Shown: piece after piece, positions 16,870 to 25,585 of the stretch | How positions within the stretch are numbered: the first letter of the stretch is position 1 | Layout of the letters: every line of letters starts with the position of its first letter | From: Ponticaulis sp. | Lineage (GTDB): Bacteria > Pseudomonadota > Alphaproteobacteria > Caulobacterales > Hyphomonadaceae | Direction of reading: 5' to 3' | Length of the DNA stretch: 64,000 nt | Assembly: GCA_002723155.1 (NCBI GenBank) | Contig: PBNO01000003.1 | Span: forward strand, 172,932 to 236,931 | Notes under the pieces: model-generated | What the model was told of the DNA's origin: nothing | What the model saw: the letters and a program-made list of their open reading frames with translations, nothing else | Databases searched by the model: none | Program-made: the position numbers and the translations under genes

Positions 16870-17373
16870 TTAGCGACCAACTTCATCAGTAGACGAAGCG
16901 CTCATCGCTTCCTCAGTCGTATCGGCGAAACGTGTCGCGAAACGGCTGAATGCGCGGCGTGCGTCAGACCATGTCGCACGGCCAACTGAGTCAGTGATGT
17001 CGTGGCTGAAATAGTCGTACTCTTCAGAGGCGATCAGCTCACCTGACAGGCTGAAGACTTCGCCAGTCATCTCGGCGCCGCCAATGCTGATGCTCTCGAA
17101 AGACAAAGACTGTTCAGTCATCTGCTCGAAGGTCGGTCGGTTCGGGCGCGCATCCTCAATCACGACATTCACGTCGCCAACCGAGCTCAGGATCGGTGCG
17201 AATTCGCGCATCAGATCTTCGGTCAGTTCATCGACCAGACGTTCGCGCTCACGCTCGCCATAATCGTCGGCGATTTTTTCGTTGAGCTCTTCGGAGAATG
17301 AGATGTGAATTTCGCCGGCCTGAGCGATGGGCGCAAGTGCGAGCGTTGCAGCAGCCAGAAGAATATGTTTCAT
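16870..17373 (-). CDS. Exported hypothetical protein (167 aa)
   Basis: The signal peptide MKHILLAAATLALAPIAQA is followed by an acidic soluble domain starting GEIHISFSEELNEKI. The sequence alternates short beta strands (VGDVNVVIEDARPNRPTF; GAEMTGEVFSLSGELIASEEYDYF) and a C-terminal helix. I do not recognise a family, though the layout resembles small periplasmic DUF proteins. It ends 6 bases from the queD stop in convergent orientation and follows the small lipoprotein gene at 17482-17679 on the same strand. Confidence 0.7.
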   Translation of the reverse strand: MKHILLAAATLALAPIAQAGEIHISFSEELNEKIADDYGERERERLVDELTEDLMREFAPILSSVGDVNVVIEDARPNRPTFEQMTEQSLSFESISIGGAEMTGEVFSLSGELIASEEYDYFSHDITDSVGRATWSDARRAFSRFATRFADTTEEAMSASSTDEVGR

Positions 17374-17481
17374 GGGTCCTACCTCCTCCTAAAGTCATCG
17401 GGGACGCCCCATCATGCCATGATCGGGCGCATTTACCTAATGACGAAGATTTCACCTGATGGGAGGCAGGCCGGTACAGAG

Positions 17482-17679
17482 CTAGTCGCGGTCACGCTCA
17501 CGCTCTTCTTCGCTGGTGGTGACAAGATCAACGCTCGTGCCAATCACCGCGCCTGTAATTTCTACACCCGCTTCCACCGTTTCAGCCGCCAGACCGACCG
17601 CAGTCGTCGCAATGCATCCGGAAAGAGAGAACGCAGCCATAGCTGCCAGGGTTACGCGCAGAGCCGTTTTCTGTGCCAT
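17482..17679 (-). CDS. Small lipoprotein (65 aa)
   Basis: A 65-residue protein with a lysine-rich start, a hydrophobic stretch and the lipobox LSGC (Cys22). The mature part of about 44 residues is small and Ala/Val/Gly-rich (IATTAVGLAAETVEAGVEITGAVIG in outline) with a charged end EEERERDRD. It is probably an envelope lipoprotein. It lies 108 bases upstream of the next exported gene on the same strand. Confidence 0.65.
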   Translation of the reverse strand: MAQKTALRVTLAAMAAFSLSGCIATTAVGLAAETVEAGVEITGAVIGTSVDLVTTSEEERERDRD

Positions 17680-17786
17680 TTGATCAAACCTTATCCAACT
17701 GCGCCGAGTTAACCATGCCTCACCGCATCACCTCAAGTTACGGTTACATCCGGCGGGTTAAGAACAAATGAGCTGTGGCATTCATG

Positions 17787-18650
17787 TCAAAGCGGAATAA
17801 CGCGTGCCGGCTTCGGCTTGCTGAGCGCCTTCGGCAACACGCCGATATCGAACTCTGACGGTTCAGAGAAATCATGTGCGCCGAACACCGGAGCGAAGAC
17901 CGTCATTTCGTTAAAGAGCATCTTCTGCACTGGCTTGAGACCGCCCACTGCATCCCGGGCCAGAAGCACCGTCAGAAAGTCACCAAAGCCGTTTGGCACG
18001 TGCTCGCCTTTGGCCCGCGCATGACCAGACCAGAAAACGCCTAGTTCAAACGCTGCGAGAAGTCCGATCTCTTCGCCCTGCTCCACAGAACTCACGAACT
18101 GCAGGCCAGACAGCCTGCTGTCTCCCGCAAGGTGTGATTTAATGGCGTCCGCCTCGCGTGCCGCTTCCGGTATCACATCAACGCGGCCATTGCGACGTTC
18201 AATCTCCCAGAATTCCCACGCATTAGATTTGATAATGTCCGCCAGAGGCAGAAGCTCGCTCACAATGGCATCAGCCACGTCCTCTTTCACATAGAGGCCT
18301 TTGCCGAAATCACCCATGACAGCATCGACAATCACCGGCGTGCCATCGGTTCTATGGGCCGCGATGAGACGCGCCGCTTCGCTCACCTGCGCCGCGCTGG
18401 CAAAATAGCCGGTCACGATGCAGTCAGCGTTCTTGATCACGTGGTTAGCCACCAGCCCTTCGGCCATGCCGGAGAACATCTCATCTGTCACAGCTCCGCC
18501 ACCGGGCGCGCCCCAGCCCGGATGCCGCCCGAGCATGGTCGTTGGCAGCAAGGACAGCTCGCATCCCAGCAGCGGCAACACTTTCATCGCAAGGCTGCCA
18601 CCGACATTCGATCCGGCCACAAAAGAAGAGATCATAAACACGCGTTTCAT
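17787..18650 (-). CDS. Pyridoxal/pyridoxamine kinase-like PfkB-family protein
   Basis: Predicted to phosphorylate vitamin B6 vitamers to PLP or PMP. The 287-residue sequence has the ribokinase fold seen in PdxY/PdxK: SSFVAGSNVGGSLAMKVLPLLG at the N-terminus, LPTTMLGRHPGWG, the D-x-V-M-G-D motif in VIVDAVMGDFGKGLYV, ADIIKSNAWEFWEI and the anion-hole catalytic motif NGFGDFLTVLLA, here with GFGD where GTGD is common. It is divergent from the malyl-CoA thioesterase gene. The enzyme class is firm; the exact vitamer is not. Confidence 0.8.
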   Translation of the reverse strand: MKRVFMISSFVAGSNVGGSLAMKVLPLLGCELSLLPTTMLGRHPGWGAPGGGAVTDEMFSGMAEGLVANHVIKNADCIVTGYFASAAQVSEAARLIAAHRTDGTPVIVDAVMGDFGKGLYVKEDVADAIVSELLPLADIIKSNAWEFWEIERRNGRVDVIPEAAREADAIKSHLAGDSRLSGLQFVSSVEQGEEIGLLAAFELGVFWSGHARAKGEHVPNGFGDFLTVLLARDAVGGLKPVQKMLFNEMTVFAPVFGAHDFSEPSEFDIGVLPKALSKPKPARVIPL

Positions 18651-18715
18651 CGCGGCAGAATGACCTGCTTACAACGCGCTTCCAAGTCTCTATCGCGTGA
18701 GGTGATTGAAATCTT

Positions 18716-18730
18716 TGCTGCAATGCGGCA
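18716..18730. promoter_or_regulatory. TGC-rich dyad upstream of malyl-CoA thioesterase gene
   Basis: TGCTGCAATGCGGCA at 18716-18730 is a near-palindrome of the form TGCNGCANTGCNGCA, 40 bases upstream of the start at 18770. It shares the core GCAATGC with a site upstream of ecm (61811-61817). TGC-rich dyads of this kind are used by PhaR-type regulators of acetyl-CoA/PHB metabolism in alphaproteobacteria; that link is inference. Confidence 0.3.
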
Positions 18731-18769
18731 CAGACAATGCGAAAACAAGACATCGGGGAATATACGCAC

Positions 18770-19657
18770 ATGACAAGTTCAGCTCACCGCCCACGCCGTT
18801 CGGTTCTCTACATGCCGGGTGCAAACACGCGCGCACTGGAAAAAGCCAAGACGCTTCCAGCCGACTCGCTCATCTTCGACCTAGAAGATGCCGTTGCGCC
18901 AGACGCCAAAGAAGAAGCGCGCGCGAATGTATGCGCTGCAGCAAAAGCAGGTGGCTATGGCCAGCGTGAAATCTGTATCCGCATTAACGGCCTCGACACA
19001 GAATGGGGCCTGGATGACCTGAAAGCCGCTGTTGAAGCTGGCCCTGACGCGATCCTCGCGCCGAAAGTTATTGATGGCGGCGATATTGACCGCCTCGACG
19101 ACGCGATGACACGCGCTGGCGCCCCAGCCGACATGCAGCTCTGGGTCATGATCGAAATGCCAAAAGCCATCCTGCAAATTCAGGATATTGCCGAAGCTGT
19201 TGGCCGCACACGCCTGACAACCTTCGTCATGGGCACAAACGACCTAGCAAAAGAGCTTCGCGCATCTGCCAAGCCGAACCGTCAGCTGGCGTTCGGCACG
19301 GCTCTCTCCATGTCCATGCTCGCAGCACGCGCTTACGACATCGTCGCGATTGATGGCGTGTTCAACGACATTAAAGACGAGCACGGCCTGCGCGCGGAAT
19401 GCGAAGAAGGCGCTGCAATGGGCTTTGATGGCAAAACCCTCATTCACCCGTCTCAGGTCGAAACGGCAAACGAAGTCTTCGCGCCGTCACCGGCAGAAGT
19501 CGAACAGGCTCACGCGGTCATCGCGGCCTTCGCCGACCCTGAAAATGCTGGCAAAGGCGTGCTTAAAGTGAATGGAAAAATGACCGAACTTCTGCACCTT
19601 GAAGAAGCCAAACGCATCGTTGCTGTATCCGAAGCCATCGAAGCCATGGCTGAGTAA
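18770..19657 (+). CDS. (3S)-malyl-CoA thioesterase / CitE-like lyase (EMC pathway)
   Basis: A 295-residue HpcH/HpaI-CitE fold enzyme. It closely follows the pattern of Mcl2, which hydrolyses (3S)-malyl-CoA to malate and CoA in the ethylmalonyl-CoA pathway: RRSVLYMPGANTRALEKAKTL, LIFDLEDAVAPDAKEEAR with the metal-binding Asp/Glu, INGLDTEWG, FVMGTNDLAKEL, IDGVFNDIKDEHGL and GFDGKTLIHPSQ. Start ATG 18770 was chosen because GGGGAA lies 10 bases upstream; an in-frame ATG exists 33 bases earlier. A glycosyltransferase gene begins 10 bases after the stop. Ccr, Ecm and mesaconyl-CoA hydratase elsewhere in the window support the pathway call. Confidence 0.85.
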   Translation: MTSSAHRPRRSVLYMPGANTRALEKAKTLPADSLIFDLEDAVAPDAKEEARANVCAAAKAGGYGQREICIRINGLDTEWGLDDLKAAVEAGPDAILAPKVIDGGDIDRLDDAMTRAGAPADMQLWVMIEMPKAILQIQDIAEAVGRTRLTTFVMGTNDLAKELRASAKPNRQLAFGTALSMSMLAARAYDIVAIDGVFNDIKDEHGLRAECEEGAAMGFDGKTLIHPSQVETANEVFAPSPAEVEQAHAVIAAFADPENAGKGVLKVNGKMTELLHLEEAKRIVAVSEAIEAMAE

Positions 19658-19666
19658 GCAGGGCAG

Positions 19667-20791
19667 ATGCCTCACACTATCCTCTCCTATTCGGATAAGC
19701 TCTTCACTCCATCGGAGAGCTTTATTCCCCGCGCCTATCACGCCTTTGAAACGGTGAAGCCGCTTTTCATCGGGCATGATCGCAAAGGGCCGACACCGCC
19801 GGGATTCGAGGCATTGGAGCTTGGGGCATTTCATGGCGGGCTGGGTGAAACAGGCTTCAAACAGCTTGGCCTTGTCGGGCGCGAGCTGAGAGAGACGCTG
19901 GCGCATTTCAACCCGGTCGCCATCCACGCCAATTTCGGCAAATCCGGCGCCTATGCCCTGCCGCTGGCACGAGCGCTGAACATACCGCTCATCGTGACCT
20001 ATCATGGCGGCGACGCGACCAAGACGAGTAATACAAAAGACAGCCGTCTGCGCGTCTATAATCGTCGTCGTCAGGCGCTCTGGGATGAAGCGGCTCTTCT
20101 ATTGCCCGTCTCCGATTTCATTCGCCGCGAGCTTCTGGCCAAAGGCGCACCGGATGAGAAAATGGTCGTCCAGTATAATGGCGTGGATCCTGAAAAATTC
20201 ACGCCGGGCGAGAAGGAAAACGTGCTTCTCTTCGCCGGTCGCTGGATGGAGAAAAAGGGCATTGAAACCCTTATCCGCGCACTCACAAAGATTGATCCGG
20301 ACATCCTGAAAAACTGGCGCATCCGCCTGCTCGGTGATGGTGAGCTGAAGCCGAAGCTTCTGCCGCTCCTCGAGGCCGCTGGCGTCAAAGCTGAACTGCC
20401 AGGCTGGATTCCAGCCGATGAGATGCCGCGCCATTTCGAAGAAGCCGCCATTGCCTGTGTACCGTCCAACCGCGCCGCCTCAGGCGACGCCGAAGGCCTG
20501 CCAATGGTCTGTATGGAAGCGATGTTTGCTGGCTGCGCGCTGGCGGCCACCGCACATGCCGGCATCCCTGAATGCGTTGTGGACGGCGAGACAGGCTATC
20601 TGGTGGAAGAACGCGACGCCGACGCGCTCGCAGACCGGCTGACAAAGCTCATGTCTGATCCTGCCGCCACCCGCGCTATGGGCGAAAACGGCCGCGCCCG
20701 CGCTATGGAAAAGTTCAATCTGAATATCCAGTCGAAGAAGCTGGAAAGCCTGATACTGGACGCTGCAAAACAGGCAGGCACGATCTCTTAG
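19667..20791 (+). CDS. GT4-family glycosyltransferase
   Basis: A 374-residue GT-B fold transferase. The N-terminal domain has IHANFGKSGAYALPLARALNIPLIVTYHGGD and LLPVSDFIRRELLAKG. The C-terminal nucleotide-sugar domain shows LLFAGRWMEKKGIETLIRA, RLLGDGELKPKL and the EX7E motif region DAEGLPMVCMEAMFAGCALAATAHAGIPE. It transfers a sugar to a lipid, polysaccharide or small acceptor; the acceptor is unknown. It is probably cotranscribed with the malyl-CoA thioesterase gene (10-base gap), which is an odd functional pairing. Confidence 0.88.
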   Translation: MPHTILSYSDKLFTPSESFIPRAYHAFETVKPLFIGHDRKGPTPPGFEALELGAFHGGLGETGFKQLGLVGRELRETLAHFNPVAIHANFGKSGAYALPLARALNIPLIVTYHGGDATKTSNTKDSRLRVYNRRRQALWDEAALLLPVSDFIRRELLAKGAPDEKMVVQYNGVDPEKFTPGEKENVLLFAGRWMEKKGIETLIRALTKIDPDILKNWRIRLLGDGELKPKLLPLLEAAGVKAELPGWIPADEMPRHFEEAAIACVPSNRAASGDAEGLPMVCMEAMFAGCALAATAHAGIPECVVDGETGYLVEERDADALADRLTKLMSDPAATRAMGENGRARAMEKFNLNIQSKKLESLILDAAKQAGTIS

Positions 20792-20848
20792 GGCATAAAC
20801 AGGCCCTGTCGGGTTGATACGTCGCCGATGACATGTTCGGCTCGGGTC

Positions 20849-21436
20849 ATGGCGAACATTCTTCTGATCAACGGGCACCAGCCGTTTCCAACATCACCCG
20901 GCAAGCTCAACGCATTTTATCTGGAGCGCGCGCGGGCACGCTTCGCCAGCGAAGGACATGCGACACGCCTTGTCCGGACCAGCGAGGCTTATGATCTGGA
21001 GACAGAAGTCGAGAGCCAGCAATGGGCCGATCTCATCTTCCTGCAGTTTCCGGTAAACTCCATGGGCGCGCCATGGTCGCTTAAAAAGTATCTGGACGAG
21101 GTTTATACCGCCGGCATGGATGGCCGCCTCGCCAAAGGTGACGGCCGCTCCCGAAAAGATCCGTCCCGGCAGTATGGTTCAGGCGGGCTGATGGGCGATA
21201 CCAGATACATGTTGTCTGCCACGCTGAACGCGCCGCGCGCAGCATTTGACGATCCGGAACAACACCTGTTCTCCGGCAAATCGGTCGATGATCTTCTCGC
21301 ACCGCTTCACATCAATTTTACGTTTTTTGCGCTCCAGCGGCTGCCGACATTTGCTGCCTTTGACGTGAACAAAAACCCGACTTTCGATGACGATGTGGCA
21401 CGGTTTGACGAGCTGATTTCAGCTTTGCCGATCTGA
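20849..21436 (+). CDS. MdaB-like NAD(P)H:quinone oxidoreductase
   Basis: A 195-residue flavodoxin-like oxidoreductase. The start at 20849 gives MANILLINGHQPFPTSPGKLNAFYLE, with the phosphate loop GHQPFPTSPGKLN. Further landmarks are WADLIFLQFPVNSMGAPWSLKKYLDEVYTAGMD (in outline), YGSGGLMGDTRYMLS and HINFTFFALQRLPTFAAFDV. Size matches E. coli MdaB (about 193), which reduces quinones with two electrons and limits oxidative stress. The upstream sequence has only a weak GGG. It follows the glycosyltransferase by 57 bases on the same strand. Confidence 0.83.
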   Translation: MANILLINGHQPFPTSPGKLNAFYLERARARFASEGHATRLVRTSEAYDLETEVESQQWADLIFLQFPVNSMGAPWSLKKYLDEVYTAGMDGRLAKGDGRSRKDPSRQYGSGGLMGDTRYMLSATLNAPRAAFDDPEQHLFSGKSVDDLLAPLHINFTFFALQRLPTFAAFDVNKNPTFDDDVARFDELISALPI

Positions 21437-21560
21437 TCCTGAGCCAGCCCGCATTGCCGGAACGATAAGCTGATCTGCATCTGAAACGTCACATCTTTTT
21501 GTTGAAAAACACGCCACCCCTGCTACCCTTGATTTTATTGAGGTTCGGGGCGAGACACAC

Positions 21561-22154
21561 ATGGACATTAATAATCAGTCCCTGCAGGGCGAGACGATAA
21601 ACATCGCATCGAAGGAAAATTTTGTTCTACGAAACGGGTCGGTTCTGCAAGACTGTCAGATTACAAACAGGGCGACCTCAAGATATCTGCTCTTCGCGCG
21701 ATCAGTTATCGAAGGCGGATCGTTCAGCACCAAAGTTCGTCTAAGTGAGGTTATCTGGCTGGATATGAAACTCCACGGCGTGTCGTTCAAAGGCAAATTT
21801 GTCGGCAATGATTTTGGCACAAGAGCTGAAACCTACGAAAATCTCGGTGAGATCCGCGACTGCGACTTTACCGAAGCGAGTGTGCATTATTGCCGGTTTT
21901 TCAACTGCGACATTGCCAGCAACAAATTCGCGCCAAATCATTTAATTATGCCGCGTAATTCCACGACCAGCAATGCTCTTCTGACATTGAGCTGGCCAGA
22001 GCAGTTTCGTGGCCTGGCAGGGATATTTGCAGAACACATCGACGATCTGTCATTCGATACCGTCGACATTTCGCTCCTCGCAAAAGAGGAAAAAACCACC
22101 GAGGGTGAAATCCGGCAAGCCTTTGGACGCGTGGAAGGTATCGTGTTTACCTGA
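21561..22154 (+). CDS. Hypothetical protein with pentapeptide-repeat-like beta-helix features
   Basis: A 197-residue soluble protein without signal peptide. The first 130 residues have short strands with recurring Phe/Leu and small residues at five-residue spacing (SFSTKVRLSEVIW; VSFKGKFVGNDFG; DCDFTEASVHYCRFFNCDI). This suggests a right-handed beta-helix like pentapeptide-repeat proteins. The C-terminal 60 residues are helical. The start has GAGGTTCGGGGCGAG upstream. No catalytic motif is seen; it could be an effector-like or structural protein. Confidence 0.62.
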   Translation: MDINNQSLQGETINIASKENFVLRNGSVLQDCQITNRATSRYLLFARSVIEGGSFSTKVRLSEVIWLDMKLHGVSFKGKFVGNDFGTRAETYENLGEIRDCDFTEASVHYCRFFNCDIASNKFAPNHLIMPRNSTTSNALLTLSWPEQFRGLAGIFAEHIDDLSFDTVDISLLAKEEKTTEGEIRQAFGRVEGIVFT

Positions 22155-22170
22155 TCCCGCACTCTGACGA

Positions 22171-23001
22171 TCACCCAATCCCGAAAATTTCGCGGCGGAC
22201 CGCTTCCCAGCTTTCCTGATCCGGTGCGCAAATCACTTCAGCGCCTTTGACCTTTGGCGTGTACGGGGAACCATCAAAACGGGCTGCATAGCCGCCCGCT
22301 TCTTCCTGCATCAGCACGCCTGCCAGATGGTCCCAGAGATTGCCTGAGGCATTGCCCATAAAGTGATACCGCCCTGTCGAGGTGAGCCAGTAGTCAAATA
22401 CCGAAGAATTGGTGCTCGTCCCGAAGCGTAGTTTCGGCATAAGCGCAGGCACGCGCGAGCGATAGGGCTCAGGGAAATAAGCCCAGTTGATGACGCCCTT
22501 CATTTCAGACACGGGAACCGGGTCGGCGACCTTCAGCTTTGCCGATCGACCATGCTTTGTGGACTCGTAAGCCCCTGCCCCGCGAATAACGGTCAGCCGG
22601 TTATCCTGCAGCGGCTCATAATGAAGCCCTGCAATCGTCTCGCCATTCGCGGTGACGGCCACAATCGTCCCGAACATGGAAAGGCCGGTCGTAAAGTTCA
22701 TCGTGCCGTCGACAGGATCAATAACGAAGGCAAGCTCGGCTTCGCCCAGCCCGTCAGCAACGCGAGGGTCGGCAGAGTATGCCTCCTCACCGAAGACGAG
22801 CGCATCCGGATAGAGCTTTTTCAGCGCATCCGTAATAAACACCTCAGCTCGGGTGTCCGCCTCGGTGACGACATCGATAGCGCCATTCTTGGTGCTGATA
22901 TCGCCCGCAGACAGGCCATGAAACCGTGGCAGCACCTCGGTTTCATTCGCCTCGCGGACAATGTCCACCAACCGGTCGATATGCTCGTCACCAAAGCGCA
23001 T
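22171..23001 (-). CDS. Inositol monophosphatase-family phosphatase
   Basis: A 276-residue Mg-dependent phosphatase of the IMPase/histidinol-phosphatase/CysQ group. Metal ligands are present: GEEAY, IDPVDGTMNF and the C-terminal WDHLAG. The substrate (inositol phosphate, histidinol phosphate or PAP) cannot be fixed; AYFPEPYRSRVPALMPKLRFG is not diagnostic. The start at 23001 (MRFGDEHIDR) was chosen because the longer frame overlaps the upstream gene. It begins 8 bases after the stop of the GNAT-nitrilase gene, so the two form an operon. Confidence 0.85.
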   Translation of the reverse strand: MRFGDEHIDRLVDIVREANETEVLPRFHGLSAGDISTKNGAIDVVTEADTRAEVFITDALKKLYPDALVFGEEAYSADPRVADGLGEAELAFVIDPVDGTMNFTTGLSMFGTIVAVTANGETIAGLHYEPLQDNRLTVIRGAGAYESTKHGRSAKLKVADPVPVSEMKGVINWAYFPEPYRSRVPALMPKLRFGTSTNSSVFDYWLTSTGRYHFMGNASGNLWDHLAGVLMQEEAGGYAARFDGSPYTPKVKGAEVICAPDQESWEAVRREIFGIG

Positions 23002-23008
23002 CAGGCAG

Positions 23009-24556
23009 CTAGTTGCCTTTCCACTGCGTCTTGTAGAGATCGAACCGGCGGTCACCGAGGTTTTGAACGCTACCTTCTGCGCGGGCCCAGTTCAGGTCCT
23101 GCAGATCGAGGTCCGTCATGATGACGGTCTCAACGTTCTCACTCGCCTCGGCGGCGATACCATCACGCGCAAACGGCAGGTCACACGGCGTCAGAATAGC
23201 CGACTGGGCGTACTGAACGTCCATATTTTCCACGTTTGGCAGGTTACCGACATTGCCCGAAGTCACGACATAGCACTGGTTCTCAATCGCCCGTGCCTGG
23301 CAGCAATAACGCACGCGTAAATGGCCCGGACGGCTATCAGTACAGTACGGCACGAACAGAATTTTCGCGCCTTCATCCGCCAGCTTGCGGGCCAGCTCGG
23401 GGAATTCGGAGTCGTAACAGATGAGAACACCAATCGGGCCGCAATCGGTCAAAATGGTCTGCAGCTCGTCGCCGCCCTTAATGCCCCACCAGCTGCGCTC
23501 GTCCGGCGTCGGGTGGATTTTCTCCTGCGCATGGACAGATCCATCGCGAAGGAAGACATAGCCGACATTTTGGATATCGCCATCATCGGTGCGTGTCGGG
23601 TGCGAGCCGCCAATGATATTGATATTATAGCTGATCGCGAGCTGACGCATTTCATCCACGAAGCGCGGCGTATATCGCGTCAGGCTTTCAATCGCCTCGA
23701 CCGCCGAGAGACGCTTTTCTTCAAAGGCAAGAAGCTGGAGCGTGAACAGCTCCGGGAAGACGACGAAGTCACAGCGATAGTCCGCCGCGACGTCCACGAA
23801 GTATTCCACATTGCCCATAAACTCTTCAAAGTCTTTCACCATGCGTTGCTGGAACTGCACGGTACAGATGCGGACTGAGTCCGCCTGAAGGTGGCGCGGT
23901 TTTTTCTGGTCCGTCTCGCCGCTATAGTACGGGTTGCGCCAGACCATATGGGTCGCAAAACCGCCTGACGGCGTGTCATCCGGCGCATAGCCGCGCAGAA
24001 CGCCGATACACTCAAAGCCTTGTTTCAGATGGAAGCTGACCGTCGGGTCTGTGATCTTCTTTTCTTCAACGGCTTTCACATAGTCGACCGGGTCCGGATA
24101 GGCTTTCTTGCGACGCGCCCAGCCCGGAAGGCGGCCACCAAAGACAATGCCTTTAATGTCGCGGGATTCGCACAGGCTCTGGCGTGCATCATAAAGGCGC
24201 TGGCCGATGCGAAGACGGCGGCGATCCAGATCCACGCAGACTTCCATACCGTAAAGCCATGAGCCCTTCGGATTGTGCCGCGCGCCATAGCCGCCACCGG
24301 TGATGGAGTCCCATGTGTGTGGTCCCATGCAAAGGCGCTCAGAGATACGGAAGCTCGCCGCATATCCAACAATATCGCCGTCATATTCGACAACAAACTG
24401 GCCACGCGGGAATTTGGTGATCTGCCCCTGGATCATACCCGGCGTATAGGGTGGCTCATCTTTATAGATGCGACCGGTCAGCGCCACGATACCAGGGATA
24501 TCAGCGAGTTCAGCGTTACGCACTGTAACGGAAGATTTTCTGCGTTCTTGAGACAT
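23009..24556 (-). CDS. GNAT acetyltransferase-carbon-nitrogen hydrolase fusion
   Basis: A 515-residue two-domain protein. Residues 1-215 form a GNAT N-acetyltransferase (RNAELADIPGIVALTGRIY; RRRLRIGQRLYDARQSLC; VSFHLKQGFECIGVLRGY). Residues 225-510 are a nitrilase-superfamily amidohydrolase with the triad Glu in VVFPELF, Lys in HAQEKIHPT and Cys in GVLICYDSEFPE. The fused form is known across proteobacteria, but its substrate is not defined. A CN-hydrolase joined to an acyl transferase may modify and cleave an amide. It is in operon with the IMPase-like gene. Confidence 0.88.
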   Translation of the reverse strand: MSQERRKSSVTVRNAELADIPGIVALTGRIYKDEPPYTPGMIQGQITKFPRGQFVVEYDGDIVGYAASFRISERLCMGPHTWDSITGGGYGARHNPKGSWLYGMEVCVDLDRRRLRIGQRLYDARQSLCESRDIKGIVFGGRLPGWARRKKAYPDPVDYVKAVEEKKITDPTVSFHLKQGFECIGVLRGYAPDDTPSGGFATHMVWRNPYYSGETDQKKPRHLQADSVRICTVQFQQRMVKDFEEFMGNVEYFVDVAADYRCDFVVFPELFTLQLLAFEEKRLSAVEAIESLTRYTPRFVDEMRQLAISYNINIIGGSHPTRTDDGDIQNVGYVFLRDGSVHAQEKIHPTPDERSWWGIKGGDELQTILTDCGPIGVLICYDSEFPELARKLADEGAKILFVPYCTDSRPGHLRVRYCCQARAIENQCYVVTSGNVGNLPNVENMDVQYAQSAILTPCDLPFARDGIAAEASENVETVIMTDLDLQDLNWARAEGSVQNLGDRRFDLYKTQWKGN

Positions 24557-24695
24557 GGAGTCTCAACTGCCTTTCTATGCGTTTGGTTTCAAGAAAAACC
24601 TGAAGTCGGCGATTATTGTTTGAGCAGTCGGCCAAAAGCCCCTCTTTGCGTGCTCGAATTTTCAGGAAAATCTCGACTGTTCAGCTTCCCTACAG

Positions 24696-24714
24696 AAACA
24701 ATAAATGATTGTTT
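24696..24714. promoter_or_regulatory. Dyad upstream of lipoprotein gene
   Basis: AAACAAT at 24696-24702 and ATTGTTT at 24708-24714 form a perfect 7-bp inverted repeat with a 5-base centre, followed by TTAATTA. It lies in the 216-base gap between divergent genes, about 60 bases upstream of the lipoprotein start. It could be an operator or a hairpin. Confidence 0.28.
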
Positions 24715-24772
24715 TAATTAAGGCGGGTCTGCGGGCCGGCAATCAAAGCATATTTGACCGGGGGGAACGGCC

Positions 24773-25537
24773 ATGAAAGCACTTTATCCATCTCTTATCG
24801 CACTCGCACTCTGCGCCTGCGGGCAGACAGACGCGCCACCGGCAGAAGCACCTGCCGAGCCGCCAGCAGTCGAAGCAGAAGCGCCGGTTGTGGAAACACC
24901 TGCCGAAGCCGAACCCGCTGCTGCAGACCTTGAACCTCTGGACGCCGTCGACGCCAACTATGATGAAAGCTGGTTCGTTGATTATAGCTGGCCGGGCGAA
25001 TACCCGAGCGGCATCTCTATCATGGAAGAGGGCGTGGTCATCCCTGCGCGCTCCACACCAGATCCGGACGCAGAGTTTGACGTGTCCTGCCCTATCGAAG
25101 TCGGCGCGACGCTCCACCAGTGGAATGAAGCCCGCGTCGCAGAAGACGATCTGCATTTTATCGCCGCGACAGAAACGATTGCACAGAACGTCACCACGGC
25201 TGCGACGCTGACCGTCTGGCCATTTGAAAGTGAAGCTGAAGAGCCGGTAACACTGGATATTGCACCGGGCGATACGGTTACGGTCATCCGCTATTATGGC
25301 GAAGGTTTCGGCGCGATGCGCGTGGATGGCGCCAATTACCAGACCGACCTGATGGAGCTTTACGAGTATCTGGAAGAGAATGAGACCTATGTCGACGAGG
25401 ACAAATGGGTGCTTGCGACATGCGATGATGCCGACAGCACACGCGCATGGATGCGTCTGGATGAAGCCCTCGAAACCGAAGGCACGCTGGATACGCTCCT
25501 CACCGAATACGGCGTCGCAGAGGATATTCCTCAGTAG
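24773..25537 (+). CDS. Lipoprotein of unknown function (254 aa)
   Basis: The signal sequence ends in a lipobox-like ALCAC, followed by a 50-residue Pro/Ala/Glu linker (PPAEAPAEPPAVEAEAPV in outline) and a soluble domain of about 190 residues. The domain has Cys in FDVSCPIE and LATCDDADSTRAWMRL that could pair. A beta-rich middle (IAPGDTVTVIRYYGEGFGAMRVDG) resembles SH3-like folds. The RBS is GGGGGGAACGG. No known family is recognised. arsC follows on the same strand. Confidence 0.7.
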   Translation: MKALYPSLIALALCACGQTDAPPAEAPAEPPAVEAEAPVVETPAEAEPAAADLEPLDAVDANYDESWFVDYSWPGEYPSGISIMEEGVVIPARSTPDPDAEFDVSCPIEVGATLHQWNEARVAEDDLHFIAATETIAQNVTTAATLTVWPFESEAEEPVTLDIAPGDTVTVIRYYGEGFGAMRVDGANYQTDLMELYEYLEENETYVDEDKWVLATCDDADSTRAWMRLDEALETEGTLDTLLTEYGVAEDIPQ

Positions 25538-25585
25538 GCGTTATGCCTATTGATGCCGCCCGAGCACCGGAATAAGACATCGCGC

